A DNA stretch of 64,000 nt from Ahaetulla prasina (taxonomy: Eukaryota; Chordata; Lepidosauria; Squamata; Colubridae), in the NCBI RefSeq assembly GCF_028640845.1, contig NC_080548.1, forward strand, positions 3,962,314-4,026,313. Direction: 5' to 3'. The translations under genes were made by a program, and so were the position numbers. Shown piece by piece: positions 41,734-52,633 of the stretch. A model generated the notes under the pieces. That model made no database searches. It worked only from the letters and a program-made list of their open reading frames with translations, and was not told the DNA's origin. How positions within the stretch are numbered: the stretch's first letter is position 1; each line of letters starts with the position of its first letter.

Positions 41734-43349
41734 GCAGTAGGAAAAGCTCTTCATAACATAAAACCATCGCTATCTATTGGACCCGATGGACTATGTGCCT
41801 ACCTTCCACTAATATAGCAGAACCCCTAAGCATAATCTTTGATAAAGTTTTCACTACCAGTTCCCTTCCCAAACTGTGGTCACTTGCCACAGTCATCCCC
41901 ATCTTCAAAAAAGGAGACCCCAGCTTAGTCGAAAATTAGAGACCAATCTCTCTATGCTGCATCACCTGCAAAGTCATGGAATCAATCATCAACCAATCCA
42001 TTACCTCACACTTAGAAGCAAACAACCTACTCTCCAATAAACAATTTGGTTTCAGGAAAAAAATATCATGCAACTTACAACTTCTCCACTGTAAAAACAT
42101 ATGGACTACAAATCTTGATCAAGGCAAAACAATAGATGCAATCTACATAGACTTCTGCAAAGCTTTTGACTCAGTAGTACACGATAAACTTCTCCTAAAA
42201 CTAAAATCCTATGGCATTTCAGGACCCCTTCACAAATGGATATCTGCTTTTCTGTCTAACAGACAACAAGTGGTCAAAATTGGCAATGCTCTATCAAATC
42301 CTGTTCCTGTCAAGAGTGGCGTTCCTCAAGGCAGCGTCCTTGGACCAACACTCTTCATACTATACATTAATGATCTTTGTGACCATATCTCAAGTAATTG
42401 TGTTCTCTTTGCTGACGATGTCAAACTATTTAACACCACTGATAATACATCTATCATTCAAAAAGACCTTGATCATCTAACCGCTTGGTCTAAAACTTGG
42501 CAACTCAAATCTCAACCAGCAAATGCTCAGTCTTACATATAGGAAAAAGAACCCAAACACTAAGTACTTGCTTGATGGACATTACCTTACAGATGACCCC
42601 ATCCCGTTAAAGACCTTGGAGTTTTCATGTCAAATGATCTAAGTGCCAAAGCCCACTGCAAATACATAGCAACTAAGAGTTGTAAACCTAATCTTGTAGC
42701 TTCTTTTCCAAAACACTACACTACTAACCAGAGCATATAAAACATTTGCTAGACCAATTCTAGAATACAGCTCACCTGTTTGGAACCCTCACCACATCTC
42801 TGACATCAATACAATTGAACGTGTCCAGAAATATTTTACAAGAAGAGTTCTCCATTCCTCTGTAAACAACAAAATACCTTATCCCACTAGACTTGAAATC
42901 CTGGGCTTGGAAAACTTGGAACTCCGTCGCCTTCGACAAGACCTAAGTTTAACTCATAGAATCATCTATTGTAATGTCCTTCCTGTCAAAGACTACTTCA
43001 GCTTTAATTGCAATAATACAAGAGCAACCAATAGATTTAAACTTAATGTCAACCGCTTTAATCTAGATTGCAGAAAATATGACTTCTGTAACAGAATCAT
43101 CAGTGCTTGGAATACTTTACCTGACTCTGTGGTCTCTTCCCATAATCCTAAAAGCTTTATCCTAAAACTTTCTACTATTGACCTCACCCCATTCCTAAGA
43201 GGACCATAAGGGGCGTGCATAAGCGCACAAACGTGCCTACCGTTCCTGTCCTATTGTTTTTCTTTTCTTCTTCCTATATATGTTTATATGTGTATATACT
43301 ATATAATCTTTTTGTATGATGTTGTGACAAAAATAAATAAATAAATAAA
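41734..43349 (+). mobile_element. CR1/Jockey-group LINE inserted into CR1
   Basis: RT protein pieces: 41976-42542 (QFGFRKKISC, IDFCKAFDSVVHDK, SGVPQGSVLGP, FADDVKLFNTTDN) and 42907-43209 (LRRLRQDLSLTHRI, WNTLPDSVVSS, FLRGP-stop), with frameshifts between. 3' UTR and GTTGTGACAAAAATAAATAA follow. Junction bases AAGCAGTA / AATAAGTA hint at a short target duplication. Confidence 0.9.
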
Positions 43350-43457
43350 TAAATAAACGTGCCTACCGTTCCTGTCCTATTGTTTTTCTTTTCTTCTATA
43401 CCTTTATATACTATATAACCTTTCTGTATGATAGTTACATATATTGTTGTGACAAAA

Positions 43458-43500
<43 letters not shown>

Positions 43501-43504
43501 GTAT
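43350..43504 (+). repeat. Duplicated LINE 3' UTR
   Basis: Directly after the first tail the sequence returns to ACGTGCCTACCGTTCCTGTC and runs to a second GTTGTGACAAAATAAATAA tail. This is either a tandem duplication of the 3' UTR or a second severely truncated insertion. Confidence 0.8.
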
Positions 43505-43745
43505 AAAGCCGGTCTAATACTTCTGCTGATCTTGATCCTATTGTTCTGTTGATGCTGGCTGGGACTGCATTGGCTTTCTTGGCAGTTGTAGCATTGCTGG
43601 CTGACATTAACGGGTGTTCCACTAGGACTCCTAGATTCCTCTCACAGTTACTGCTTTTGAGCCAGGTACCACCTATTCTATACCTGTGCATTTGATTTTT
43701 CTTTCCTATGTTTTAGGACCTTACCAGGCATACATTTGATCTAAT

Positions 43746-44600
43746 TGGAAGAATATTGGATTCATTCTAATTAATAGAATAACCTGTTAACTTGCCAAAA
43801 TGATTTATATGCCACAAATTTTGGAAGAGAATATTTTTAATTTTCAATATGTTTAGATGATTTAATTCTGACTCTTACAGTTAGATTTTTTTCAATAGGA
43901 ACTCAGTTAAATTAATTTAGATAATTTGGATTTATCGTGCTCTGTCTTCTTTTTAGAACTCTTGCTGTGCTATTTTCTGACTGAGAAGAGGCTGGGCAGA
44001 ATTAGACTGACGCACTCCAATTTGCACTTGTTTAACTACATCTGTATCTTTGCCGCTATTTGTTTCTCATATTTATTAGTCTCGTCAAAATTCAGGTTTA
44101 GCACTCAGGGGCTTTTTGCCAGCAACACTAATGGAGAAGAATAGATGCATTATTTGTAAATAATGCATTATGATGATACAATTTGGGTCTCTTAGCTCTA
44201 ACCACAACCCATCCAGCCTTACATTATTTATAATTTACACACACCTTCCTAACATTACTATGTAAATATTTAATGCCATAAGCAACTTTTTGTTCCTAGA
44301 TCTTCTGAATTCCACAGATAGCTGTCAAAAGTACAAGTGAAGGGGAGAAAAAAGACAGATTTCATGGGGAAGGGTCACCCACCACTATGGACTTCAGTCA
44401 GTGGGATGCACAGCTAAGAAAAGGCCCAATATCGGTAAGAAGGAACTTTTAAGCTCAACTAGGAGAAATATTTTGTTTGTGCCATATTCAGTAGCAACAG
44501 AATTCTTTCTTTCAGCAAAGAAACTACATCTTAAGGAAAACCTGGCTTCATAAGATGTTGTCTTAAATATAGCTGGTTGCTGGTTCTTTGGAGCTTACAT
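43746..44600. other. Low-repeat DNA, no gene recognised
   Basis: 43920-44110 looks constrained (CAATTTGCACTTGTTTAAC, CTCATATTTATTAGTCTCG) but carries no known exon; the 72-codon frame 43926-44144 has no recognisable domain. Confidence 0.35.
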
Positions 44601-44604
44601 GGGA

Positions 44605-44888
44605 TGTTGGCAAACCTCGACTTACAACCCAAAGTTTCCATTGCTAAGCAAGACAGTTATTGACTGAGTTTTCCCCCATTTTATGACTTTTCTTGCCACC
44701 ATTGTTAAGTGAATTGTTGCAGTTATATAGTTAGTAACATGGTTGTGAAGTGAAGCCGTCTTCTCCATTGACTTTGCTTGTCAGAGGGTCACAGAAGGGG
44801 ATCACGTGACCCAGGGACGCTGCAACCGTCATAAGTACAAGCCAGTTGCCAAGAGTCCCAATTTTAATCACGTAACCTCGGCGACACT
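44605..44888 (-). mobile_element. TA-type DNA transposon copy
   Basis: AACCTCGACTTACAACCC, TTTTATGACTTTTCTTGCCACC, GACTTTGCTTGTCAGAGGGTC, CAGTTGCCAAGAGTCCC, the inverse of the family at 1518/29232. Ends not clean. Confidence 0.65.
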
Positions 44889-44999
44889 ACAATTGAGAAT
44901 TTTCTCAAGGGGATTGTATAATAAAGTGTATACTTTATTACTATAGTATACTACAATTGAGAATTTTCTCAAGGGGTTTGGCTATAAAAGTGTATACTT
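44889..44999. repeat. Two-unit tandem repeat, ~58 bp
   Basis: TACAATTGAGAATTTTCTCAAGGGG...GTGTATACTT occurs twice in a row (44889 and 44950). The second unit doubles as the start of the inverted-repeat arm described next. Confidence 0.8.
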
Positions 45000-45573
45000 G
45001 TCAGTGGTTTTCTAATGTACAGTTATCGGAAATGTTTAAAGTGGATGAAGGATTTTGTTGTTTTGAACAGTGTAAGAACTAATGATGGATCATTTGATGT
45101 TACAAAGCATTGAAAAAAGTGACTGATGACGGTTTTCCACACTTACAACCATGGCAGCATCCCCATCATCACATGATCAAAATTCGGATGCTTGGCAACT
45201 GACTCGTATTAAGGACGGTTACAGTGTCCCAAGATCACGTGATCCTCTTTTATAACCTTCTGACAAGAAAAATCAAAGGGGAGGATAGATTCACTTAACA
45301 ACTGTGTCACCAACTTAACTGTAGTGAGTCACTTAACAACTGTGGCAAGAAAGGTCATAAAATGGGGGAAATTCACTTAACAACGGTCTCCCTTAGCAGC
45401 AGAAATTTGGGAGTCAATTGTGGTCATAAATCAAGGACTATCAGTAGTTCTTACATTGTTCAAAACAACAAAATCTTTCATCCACTTTAAACGTTTCTGA
45501 TAGCTGTACATAAGAAAACCACACAGCCAAGTCTTCTCTTTATTATAAACAATCCCCTTGAGAAAATTCTAGT
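44940..45573. repeat. Inverted-repeat arms around a DNA transposon
   Basis: Left arm 44950-45079 (GAATTTTCTCAAGGGG, GGTTTTCTAATGTACAG, GTTTAAAGTGGATGAAGG, TTTTGAACAGTGTAAGAACT) is mirrored by 45445-45573 (AGTTCTTACATTGTTCAAAA, CATCCACTTTAAAC, TGTACATAAGAAAACC, CCCCTTGAGAAAATTC). The loop is a TA-type transposon copy (45098-45444). Confidence 0.8.
45098..45444 (+). mobile_element. TA-type DNA transposon copy
   Basis: GCATTGAAAAAAGTGACTG, ACCATGGCAGCATCCCC, GCTTGGCAACTGACTCG, TGTGGCAAGAAAGGTC and right end CAAGGACTATCAG followed by TA. Located in the loop of the inverted repeat. Confidence 0.75.
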
Positions 45574-45599
45574 ACATCGTGCTAATTAAGCCAATTTAT

Positions 45600-46660
45600 G
45601 TTTAGCCATCATTTCTTGTTTATCAAATGCTTCTCATGCTGAAAGTCACAAGGGTATTTTTGGGCTCAACTGAGGTTTTTAATCTATTCCATATTCTCAA
45701 CATGGCATATCCAAAGTAATAATTTTTAAAATCCACATTGACTTTGACTTTGCCGTACCACAAATACTATGCCACCCAAATCTCAGGTCTAAAAGTCTTC
45801 TATTTCTCAGCAAGTCCCACTCTTTCATCCAAGCCAAATAGCAAGCTGCAAAATACAATTTCAAATCCGGTAGATACAAACTTCCTCTTTCTTTTGCATC
45901 TTATATCACCTGATATTTTAATTTGTAGGTTTTTCCCCCGTGCCCCAGGAATTTAGAAATATCTTTCTGCCACTGTTTAAAAGGAGCATCAATTGTCAAA
46001 ACGGGTATTGCCTGAAAGAAAAATAACATTCTAGTTAAAACATTAAGGTTAATCAGAAAAATTCTCCCCAACAATGACAATTGTACTTTGTCCCCTCTTA
46101 AAATATTGTTTAACTACATGTCTTAACATAATTGATTTGAATTAATACACAATTCATATTTGTCATAGTGATACCCAGATATTTTACCTTTTTCTTAATC
46201 TTAAAACCCTTGTATTTTCATATTGTTTATTAACATTGTCATTCTGTTAATTAATCTTAAAACTGTTAATGCACCAAATTCTTCTAATTTACACTTTAAA
46301 AGGAAGGATCTTCCAAAACCAAGACAAGTTATCTCCAAAAGCTCCTAACATACAAGTCTCTTTTTTAACTCTTCACTCCCACAATCCTCTCATCCTCTTA
46401 GTTCTCTATTCAGAATTTCAATAATAAACAGGTGAAGGGACAAGGGGCAGCTTTGTCTTCTTCCTTTTTGTAGCCTACATGGTTTTGTTAGATCTTCATC
46501 AACAAAGATTTGTGTTTCTGTGAAGTGTAAATCAATTACTCATTATATAAAATCTTCTCCAAAATTAATATCTGCCAGTACTTTGAACAAGAAAGCCCAG
46601 TTCATGACCAAAGCCTTCTCTAAGAAGATCAATACAGTTTGTTTGCCCTTCATGGTCTTA
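45600..46660 (-). pseudogene. L1-clade LINE ORF2 relic
   Basis: Minus strand from 46650 gives FLEKALVMNWAFLFKVLADINFGEDF, the L1 RT block with the catalytic D degraded. The 3' side (45879-45697) gives YLPDLKLYFAACYLAWMKEW, the conserved L1 LPDLKLYY-AA-LAW region. Many stops and frame changes between; clearly ancient. Confidence 0.7.
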
Positions 46661-47432
46661 AATGCTATATAAGAACTTTGCCAACAAGCTGAATGTTATT
46701 TGGTGGTTTGTAAGTTGCCAAGAAAATTCTTATACAATACTTGAATGATTTCCAGGCAATTTTCTTGCTTCCACTAACAGATCTTCAAACTTCAAACAAG
46801 CTTTTCATTGATGACATATCTGTGCTGTGTACCAACAAAAATGCCTTCCTTAATTTTGGCATCAGTTATTCATGTGTCTTGAGAAACAAAATCTCAAATA
46901 ACAAAAATCTTCACCTTCTTTGTTCACCATTTTCACAAAACAGTTCAAGTTTTATGTGAAGCAAGGGCAAATGTATCTTTGAATCAACAGATGTTCATGT
47001 GCCATGTTTTTCTGTCCTGGAGCCAAATTCTTTTGGAGTAGCCATTTCTTTTTAATGTAATGTGACACTCATGCATGGCCGTCCCAGTCTCATATGTAAC
47101 AACAGAACAATACCAACAACAGCTTTCCAAGCAGCAGAGCCGCTACTTTTAGATCTCCACAGATAATTCAGGTTGTACTGGGTGTGCTTCAATAACCATT
47201 TCATTTTTTGATATGTTTCTTTCATGCGTTCAGTATAGTTAACAATTATTGAAGGATGTACATTGCCATGGTGTAAAAAATAAAGATTTCTATAAAATGG
47301 TATGTGATAGGTTAAATTACAAGTCATTTTCTTGATTAGCAGTCAAAAATCTATAAGATACACATAAAAATATTCAGGAAGCAAAATCTTTGTTGTCTGG
47401 TTTCCTGCACAAGCAGCCCAAAGCCTCTAAAG
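46661..47432. other. No gene recognised
   Basis: 46690-47340 may contain decayed transposon coding sequence (for example RMKETYQKMKWLLKHTQYN on the minus strand at 47230-47150) but I could not place it in a family. Confidence 0.3.
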
Positions 47433-47555
47433 CAGGGGGGTCAAATTTGATTTCACTGAGGGCTGCATCAGGGTTGTGTTTGACCTCTGGGGGCCAGGGT
47501 GGGCGTGGCCAGCTCGACATCACTCATGTTGGGGGTGTCTTTGGTGACCCGTATT
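47433..47555. mobile_element. hAT left end, truncated by CR1
   Basis: CAGGGGGGTCAAATTTGATTTC start and GGGGGCCAGGGTGGGCGTGGCC interior belong to the hAT family seen at 18080 and 33702. Stops where the CR1 at 47556 begins. Confidence 0.65.
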
Positions 47556-47895
47556 GCCCGACACGATAGCAGTTTTCCAATATTTGAGGGGCTGCCACAG
47601 AGAGGAAGGGGTCAAGCTATTTCCCAAAGCACCCAAAGGACAGACAAGGAATAATGGAATGGAAACTGAACAAGGAGAGATTCAATTTAGAAACAAGGAG
47701 GAATTTTCTGACAATGAGAACCATCAACCAATGGAACAGAAGTTGCCTTCGGAAGTTGTGGGAGCTTCATCACTGGAGGCTTTGAAGAAGAGACTGGACT
47801 GCCAACTGTCAAAAATGGTGTCTTACTTGGGCGGGGGGGGAGGGTGTTGGACCAGATGACCTACAAGTTCCCTTCCAACTCTGTTAATTTGTTAA
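47556..47895 (+). mobile_element. CR1 LINE 3' end
   Basis: Frame 47554-47859 reads IAVFQYLRGCHREEGVKLF, then broken QFRNKEEFSDNENHQ and LPSEVVGASSLEALKKRLD, the CR1 C-terminus. GGGTGTTGGACCAGATGACC and CCCTTCCAACTCTGTTAATTTG end the element. A (G)n run precedes the 3' end. Confidence 0.82.
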
Positions 47896-49394
47896 AGCTC
47901 TGTGACTGGTGCACCACTTTCATGACTGTCACCTGACAAGCTGACAAGTCACCCTGACAAGTCTTCAAGAATTACCAGCCTTGCGTAGGTTTGAGGCTGA
48001 CCAAAATGGGCAAGAGATGTTCTTCTATGGTATGGTGGTCAAATAAGCGAACAAACAGGGGAAATTACCCAGATCCTTCTACATCAGGCAAGCAAAACAT
48101 GTGAGAGGGCAGAACTTTCTGATCGGAAGGCAGAAATCCCCTTGAGATGTGTCTGAGTTGTGGGAGGCCTCCTGTAATCTGGGGGAGAAGAAGGGAGGAA
48201 CGCAGCTGCACTTCATGTTCAGTTTCCCCTGAGAACCTGGGCGGGAGGACGAAGGATGAAGGGGAAGGCGATGTGAGGGTATGTGGAAATGACCTTGGCA
48301 GGCAAGAGGAAGAGCCACAGCCAGGAGAAACACTTGAGCAAGAGGCAGATGAGCCTGTGAAAGCATTACAGCAGTGCAAATGTCTCAGAAGGGGTTCCTA
48401 GTCTCTTGGGCTGTAGAGAGAGAAATATGCTAGATTTGCATAATTCTGTTGATGTAACCTTATAATAAAGTAGAATTAGTCCATTTGGTTACGTTTCAAC
48501 TAGGACTGCCTGACTAAGATGGCACCAAGTGCTTCATTGATTCTTCAGGTCTTCAAGCTGTGGGAAGTGCTCGAAAAATAGCATAACAGAGTTGGAAAGA
48601 GTGTTGGAAAGCTGGTGTTGGTGTTGCCTGACAGACAAGAAAACCAGGCGATGAAGCATTGAACAAATGAACCCAGAATTCTTCCTCAAGGTAGAAATGG
48701 CCGGGCTCCAGTTATCTTATTTCAAACACCTTATGCCAAGATGCAGCTTTTTGGAGCAAGCTCTGATTCTGGGAAGAAAAGAAGCAGATGACTGGCAGCC
48801 AGGGGGAGGGACTTAATACAGTGGCAACAGCTGCACTGTTGGAAGACTTGGGGACAGATCCTCAACCACTTGATGGCACATAATCAATCAGTCTTCTCAA
48901 AGTGTGTCATTTGCACACATTGGGGAAGAGGGTTTTGTTGTTGTTGTTTTGCAGTGCCTCCGTTTGTGGACTTGGCTACTGTCAAGGACACCGTTTACAG
49001 TCAGCCTAACAACTTGATTCCTTCAACAACATCCCTAACTGGCCAGAAATGGGAGTCAGGTACTATGTGCATTTAATAAATTATTATTATTGGTTGGTTC
49101 GCTTTTTTTACTCTTATCATGTTAGCTGTTTTAACTATTGAGGGCCAGTGATTTTAAGAATGTTTTATTATACACTTTCCGTACATTAATGTTAGCTTTG
49201 CAAGCAATTCTGGAAAGACTTCAACTTCTAAAAGTTGTCCACACATATTTTTTAATAAATAGACTACTTATTAAAGTTTGAGAGCCAGGTTGTAGGAAAG
49301 AGGCTTTTATATAGATGCAAAAAGCAGTTATTGTAGAAACTCTGAGATCAACTATAATTTATGTGCATTTAACTTGGTGTAGCATACTGTAGTA
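47896..49394. other. Unresolved region, possible LTR
   Basis: 48090-48660 has partly open frames on both strands and a CTTATAATAAAG signal, followed by GACAGACAAGAAAACC and AGGCGATGAAG. This resembles an LTR end plus primer-binding region but ends could not be fixed. 48660-49394 holds nothing recognisable. Confidence 0.3.
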
Positions 49395-49749
49395 TAATAG
49401 GTACCAAGCAGGAAACTGAGAAACTGTGAGTTCTAATCTTAACTTAGTCTAGAGCAGCTCAGTGACTTTGGGTTGGTCACTCTCCTTCAGCTCTAGGGAG
49501 GAGGCAAGGACAAGCCACTCCTGAAATGCTGCCAAGAAAACTTCAAGGACTTAGCATTATGAAGGAACCTTGGAGGTCTTCTAGTCCAGCCCCTGCTCAA
49601 ACAGGAGACCCTATACATTTCATACACATGGCTATCCAGTCTCTTCTTAAAAGCCTCCAGTGATTGAGCACCCAAACTTCTGAAGGCAAACCGGACTTGT
49701 CCAGGCAGCCACCAGGAGTCAACTGACTTGAAGGCACACACACACAATT
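49395..49749 (+). mobile_element. SINE with BovB-type tail, split by CR1
   Basis: AACTGTGAGTTCTAATCTTAAC, GTGACTTTGGGTTGGTCACTC, GGCAAGGACAAGCCACTCC, CCAAGAAAACTTCAAGGACTT. After the CR1 come GGACTTGTCCAGGCAGCC, GGAGTCAACTGACTTGAAGG and (CA)n. This is the tRNA-derived SINE whose 3' end resembles BovB. GGACTT at both junctions is the probable target duplication of the CR1. Confidence 0.75.
49556..49692 (-). mobile_element. CR1 3' fragment inserted in the SINE
   Basis: AACCTTGGAGGTCTTCTAGTCC, AACAGGAGACCCTATAC, TCTTCTTAAAAGCCTCCAGTG, GAGCACCCAAACTTCTGAAGG, the inverse CR1 3' end, 137 bp. Confidence 0.82.
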
Positions 49750-50561
49750 CTTATTTAGATGTATGTTTTACCTTCAATTTGTTTCTGTTTCGAGTTTGGT
49801 TCTCCTGCCTTCAACGAGTGTGAAACAACTCTTTGTGGTACAGATTCACAGCAGGATTGGAGCCAAGGGAGATGTCAACTAGATAAATGGGCAGGAAGAG
49901 ACCTGGCTTCCAAGATCGAAGAAGTGCATGGTTTATGATCAGGTCTGCTGTGACAAAGGAGCCTTGAGTTCATCAGTGCACTTCAAACTGACCAAAATTA
50001 AATGTAGGCTTGAAACAACATTCCAAGAAGTGGGGACTAAATGCTGAAACAATTTTTTTGGCTGGGCAGAGAGAGAATCTTCCGGTCAAGATTCAGCCAT
50101 TTGTGTATCTCATAATTTACTTTCGTGCATTTTTAAGGCATTGTTTTGTCGGGGCCAATAATTATGAGATTATAAATTACCCCGTGAAGTCTTTCTATCT
50201 GTCTCCTAGTGGGAAATGCAACAAAATTAATTTCTAAAAGTCTCGAGTCAATCTGTCCTTGAGAGAAAATAGCAGGGTCCTAAAACAAGCAACAAGGGAA
50301 ACAGAAAAGAAAAAGCAACCATTGGGACCAACTTGGACCTTTCAACAGTATCCAATTCAAAATCCTTAAACCATCCTGGTTTGCTTAGCAAAAACCTGAT
50401 TGACGTAGCAATACCTCTACAATAAGCATCTTCAGTCAGACGAGAACTCAAGCAGATTTGGATAGAATGGAGAGAATTCCCTACCCACTTGAGGTATGTC
50501 AGAAGGATTTCAAGATACGGGGAGTCCTCGACACCCAACAGCTCATTTAGTTGCAACGGCA
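49750..50561. other. Low-repeat DNA, candidate regulatory core
   Basis: 50030-50245 is repeat-free with CTCATAATTTACTTTCGTGC, CCAATAATTATGAGATTATAAATTACCCC and AAAATTAATTTC, dense in homeodomain-like cores. No gene. Confidence 0.35.
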
Positions 50562-50885
50562 TAGAAACAAAGTGACTTCTGACAGTTTTTCATACTTCTG
50601 ACTGTTGCAGCATCCCCATGATCATGGGATCAAACTTTAGATGCTTGACAACTGATTCATATTTATGACCGTTGCTGTGTCCCAAGGTCACCTTTTGTAA
50701 CCTCCTGACAAGCAAAGTCACAGGGGAAGCCAGATTCACTTAACAACCAGATTACTAACTTATCAGCTGCAGCTATTCACTTAACAACTGAGGCAAGAAA
50801 GGTCACAAAATGGGGCAAAACTCACTTAACAAACATCTCATTTAATAACAGAAATGTTGTGCTCAATTGTGGTCATAACTATTTA
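50562..50885 (+). mobile_element. TA-type DNA transposon copy
   Basis: GTGACTTCTGACAGTTTTTC, GACTGTTGCAGCATCCCC, ACTTAACAACTGAGGCAAG, AAATGGGGCAAAACTCAC, GCTCAATTGTGGTCATAAC: same family and order as 1518 and 29232, right tip degraded. Confidence 0.72.
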
Positions 50886-50947
50886 GAAGTTCCTACGGTC
50901 TATTGACTTTAAGCCAGAAGTCTTTCTGTTGGGAATTACACCTGAGA

Positions 50948-51765
50948 TATATAACATAACATAACATAACATCAGAGTTGGAAGGGACCTTGGAGGCCTT
51001 CTAGTCCAACCCCCTGCCCAGGCAGGAACCCTACACCATCTCAGTCAGATGGTTATCCAACATTTTCTTAAAAATTTCCAGTGTTGGAGCATTCACAACT
51101 TCTGAAGGCAAGTCGTTCCACTTATTCATTGTTCTAACTGTCAGGAAATTTCTCCTTAGTTCTAAGTTGCTTCTTTCCTTGATCAGTTTCCACCCATTGC
51201 TTCTTGTTCTACCCTCAGGTGCTTTGGAGAACAGCCCGACTCCCTCTTCTTTGTGGCAGCCCCTGAGATATTGGAACACAGCTATCATGTCTCCCCTAGT
51301 CCTTCTTTTTGTTAAACTAGACATGCCCAGTTCTTGCAACCGTTCTTCATATGTTTTATCCTCCAGTCCCCTAATCATCTTTGTTGCTCTTCTCTGCACT
51401 CTTTCTAGAGTCTCAACATCTTTTTTACATCGTGGCGACCAAAACTGGATGCAATATTCCAAGTGTGGCCTTACCAAGGCATTATAAAGTGGTACTAACA
51501 CTTCACGTGATCTTGATTCTATCCCTCTGTTTGTGCAGCCCAGAACTGTGTTGGCTTTTTTAACAGCTGCTGCACACTGCTGGCTCATATCTAGATGGTT
51601 ATCCACTAGGACTCCAAGATCCCTCTCACAGGTACTACTATTGAGCAAGGTACCACATATACGGTACTGGTGCATTTTATTTTTTTGGCCTATATGTAGA
51701 ACCTTACTTTTTTCACTGTTGAATTTCATTTTGTTAGATAGCGCCCAATGTTCAAGTCTGTCATA
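50948..51765 (-). mobile_element. CR1 LINE C-terminal half and 3' tail
   Basis: An (ATAAC)n tail (50951-50971), GTTGGAAGGGACCTTGGAGG and TAGTCCAACCCCCTGCCC form the inverse CR1 3' UTR. The minus-strand frame 51031-51729 is an intact C-terminal CR1 protein. 5'-truncated near 51765 where an L1 fragment begins. Confidence 0.92.
51031..51729 (-). pseudogene. CR1 ORF2 C-terminus, 232 codons
   Basis: Uninterrupted: MKFNSEKSKVLHIGQKNK, CERDLGVLVDNHLDMSQQC, LYNALVRPHLEYCIQFWSP, LERVQRRATKMIRGLED, RTRGDMIAVFQYLRG, TVRTMNKWNDLPSEVV, ending NHLTEMV. This is the canonical amniote CR1 thumb and C-terminal domain. RT catalytic blocks are absent by truncation. Confidence 0.92.
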
Positions 51766-51777
51766 CTAGAGACATAA

Positions 51778-52140
51778 AATATTTGATTGTGAATATTACT
51801 ACAGCAGCTAGGATTGTGTTTGCTAAAAATTGGAAAAATGAGAAATTACCTTCGCAAGATGAAATAATTAGAATAATGATGGAGTGTGCAGAGATGAGTA
51901 AGTTGACATTTGAAATCAGAGAGCAAGAAGAGAGGCAATACTATAAAATATGGGATTTATTTTATAATTGGTTAAATGGAAAGATATGTCAGTAATGATA
52001 AATATAAGATATATGTATGAAAGAGATGTTTATTCTGTGAATGCACAGGAAGATATGCTAACATCCATGCAGCACGTTGTAATGAAATTGATTTGATGAG
52101 GGTTTTTTTATGTTTAAAATAATTTTTTTTTAAAAAGAAG
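51778..52140 (+). pseudogene. L1-clade LINE ORF2 C-terminus and 3' UTR
   Basis: ITTAARIVFAKNWKNEKLPS, IIRIMMECAEMSKLTFEIRE, YKIWDLFYNWLNGK-stop (ends ~51995) is the typical C-terminal block of vertebrate L1 ORF2 (TAAR...FA..WK...P..EW). Short 3' UTR ending in T/A-rich sequence. Confidence 0.75.
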
Positions 52141-52468
52141 TTCCTACTGTCTCAATCCCCCATCAACATCATGCACTCTATTCTATTCCTATTTTTGTAT
52201 TAATCTATATTGGGAACTGAAGAAATACACATCAGGTTGGTTGGTCAAAAAATGCTGAGAGAATGCAATTTTTCCCCAGCCTTGTTAGAGAAGCTGGTCC
52301 CTGGCTTTGAAAGGGGAGGTGTGCCTCTTGCTATCCAAGGTGGACAATGGGGAACTCGATGCTGCCACTATCACCTTGCCAGCCACATTTGCTTTCAGGC
52401 AGTGAGGTAGGAAAATGCATTATCCTTTTTACTGATCAGACACTTTGGCATTCACAGCATTAATTACC
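52141..52468. other. No gene recognised
   Basis: No supported feature. Confidence 0.35.
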
Positions 52469-52633
52469 TGAACTGTCAGGGGATGTAGATTTAATAGCTG
52501 TAAGCTGATGAGAGGTTGTAAGCGGAGGCAACCGGAAGCTGATGCAAGGGGAATGAGGCAGCAGGGTTACTGCCACTTTAAGAAGCTGGGTAAGAAGTTG
52601 CCTATGTAAGGGAAACCATTACTGTCGTCGACA

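Larger units (their letters stand above)
41240..43745 (-). mobile_element. CR1 LINE split by a younger LINE
   Basis: Left part 41240-41733 is the inverse CR1 3' region (TTCTTGAAAACCTCCAATGATGG, CTGTGATAGCCTATCAAGC, GCACTCTTTCTAGGGCC, up to CTTACCAAAGCA). The right part resumes at 43505 with GTATAAAGCCGG and CTAGGACTCCTAGATTCCTCTC to 43745 (CERNLGVLVEHPL on the minus strand). Together they give the same order as the uninterrupted CR1 at 50948. Confidence 0.82.

Noticed and set aside
48065..48401. Three overlapping frames (95-104 codons minus, 84 plus)
   Set aside because: Open on both strands in a GC-rich, possibly LTR-derived segment; no family recognised.
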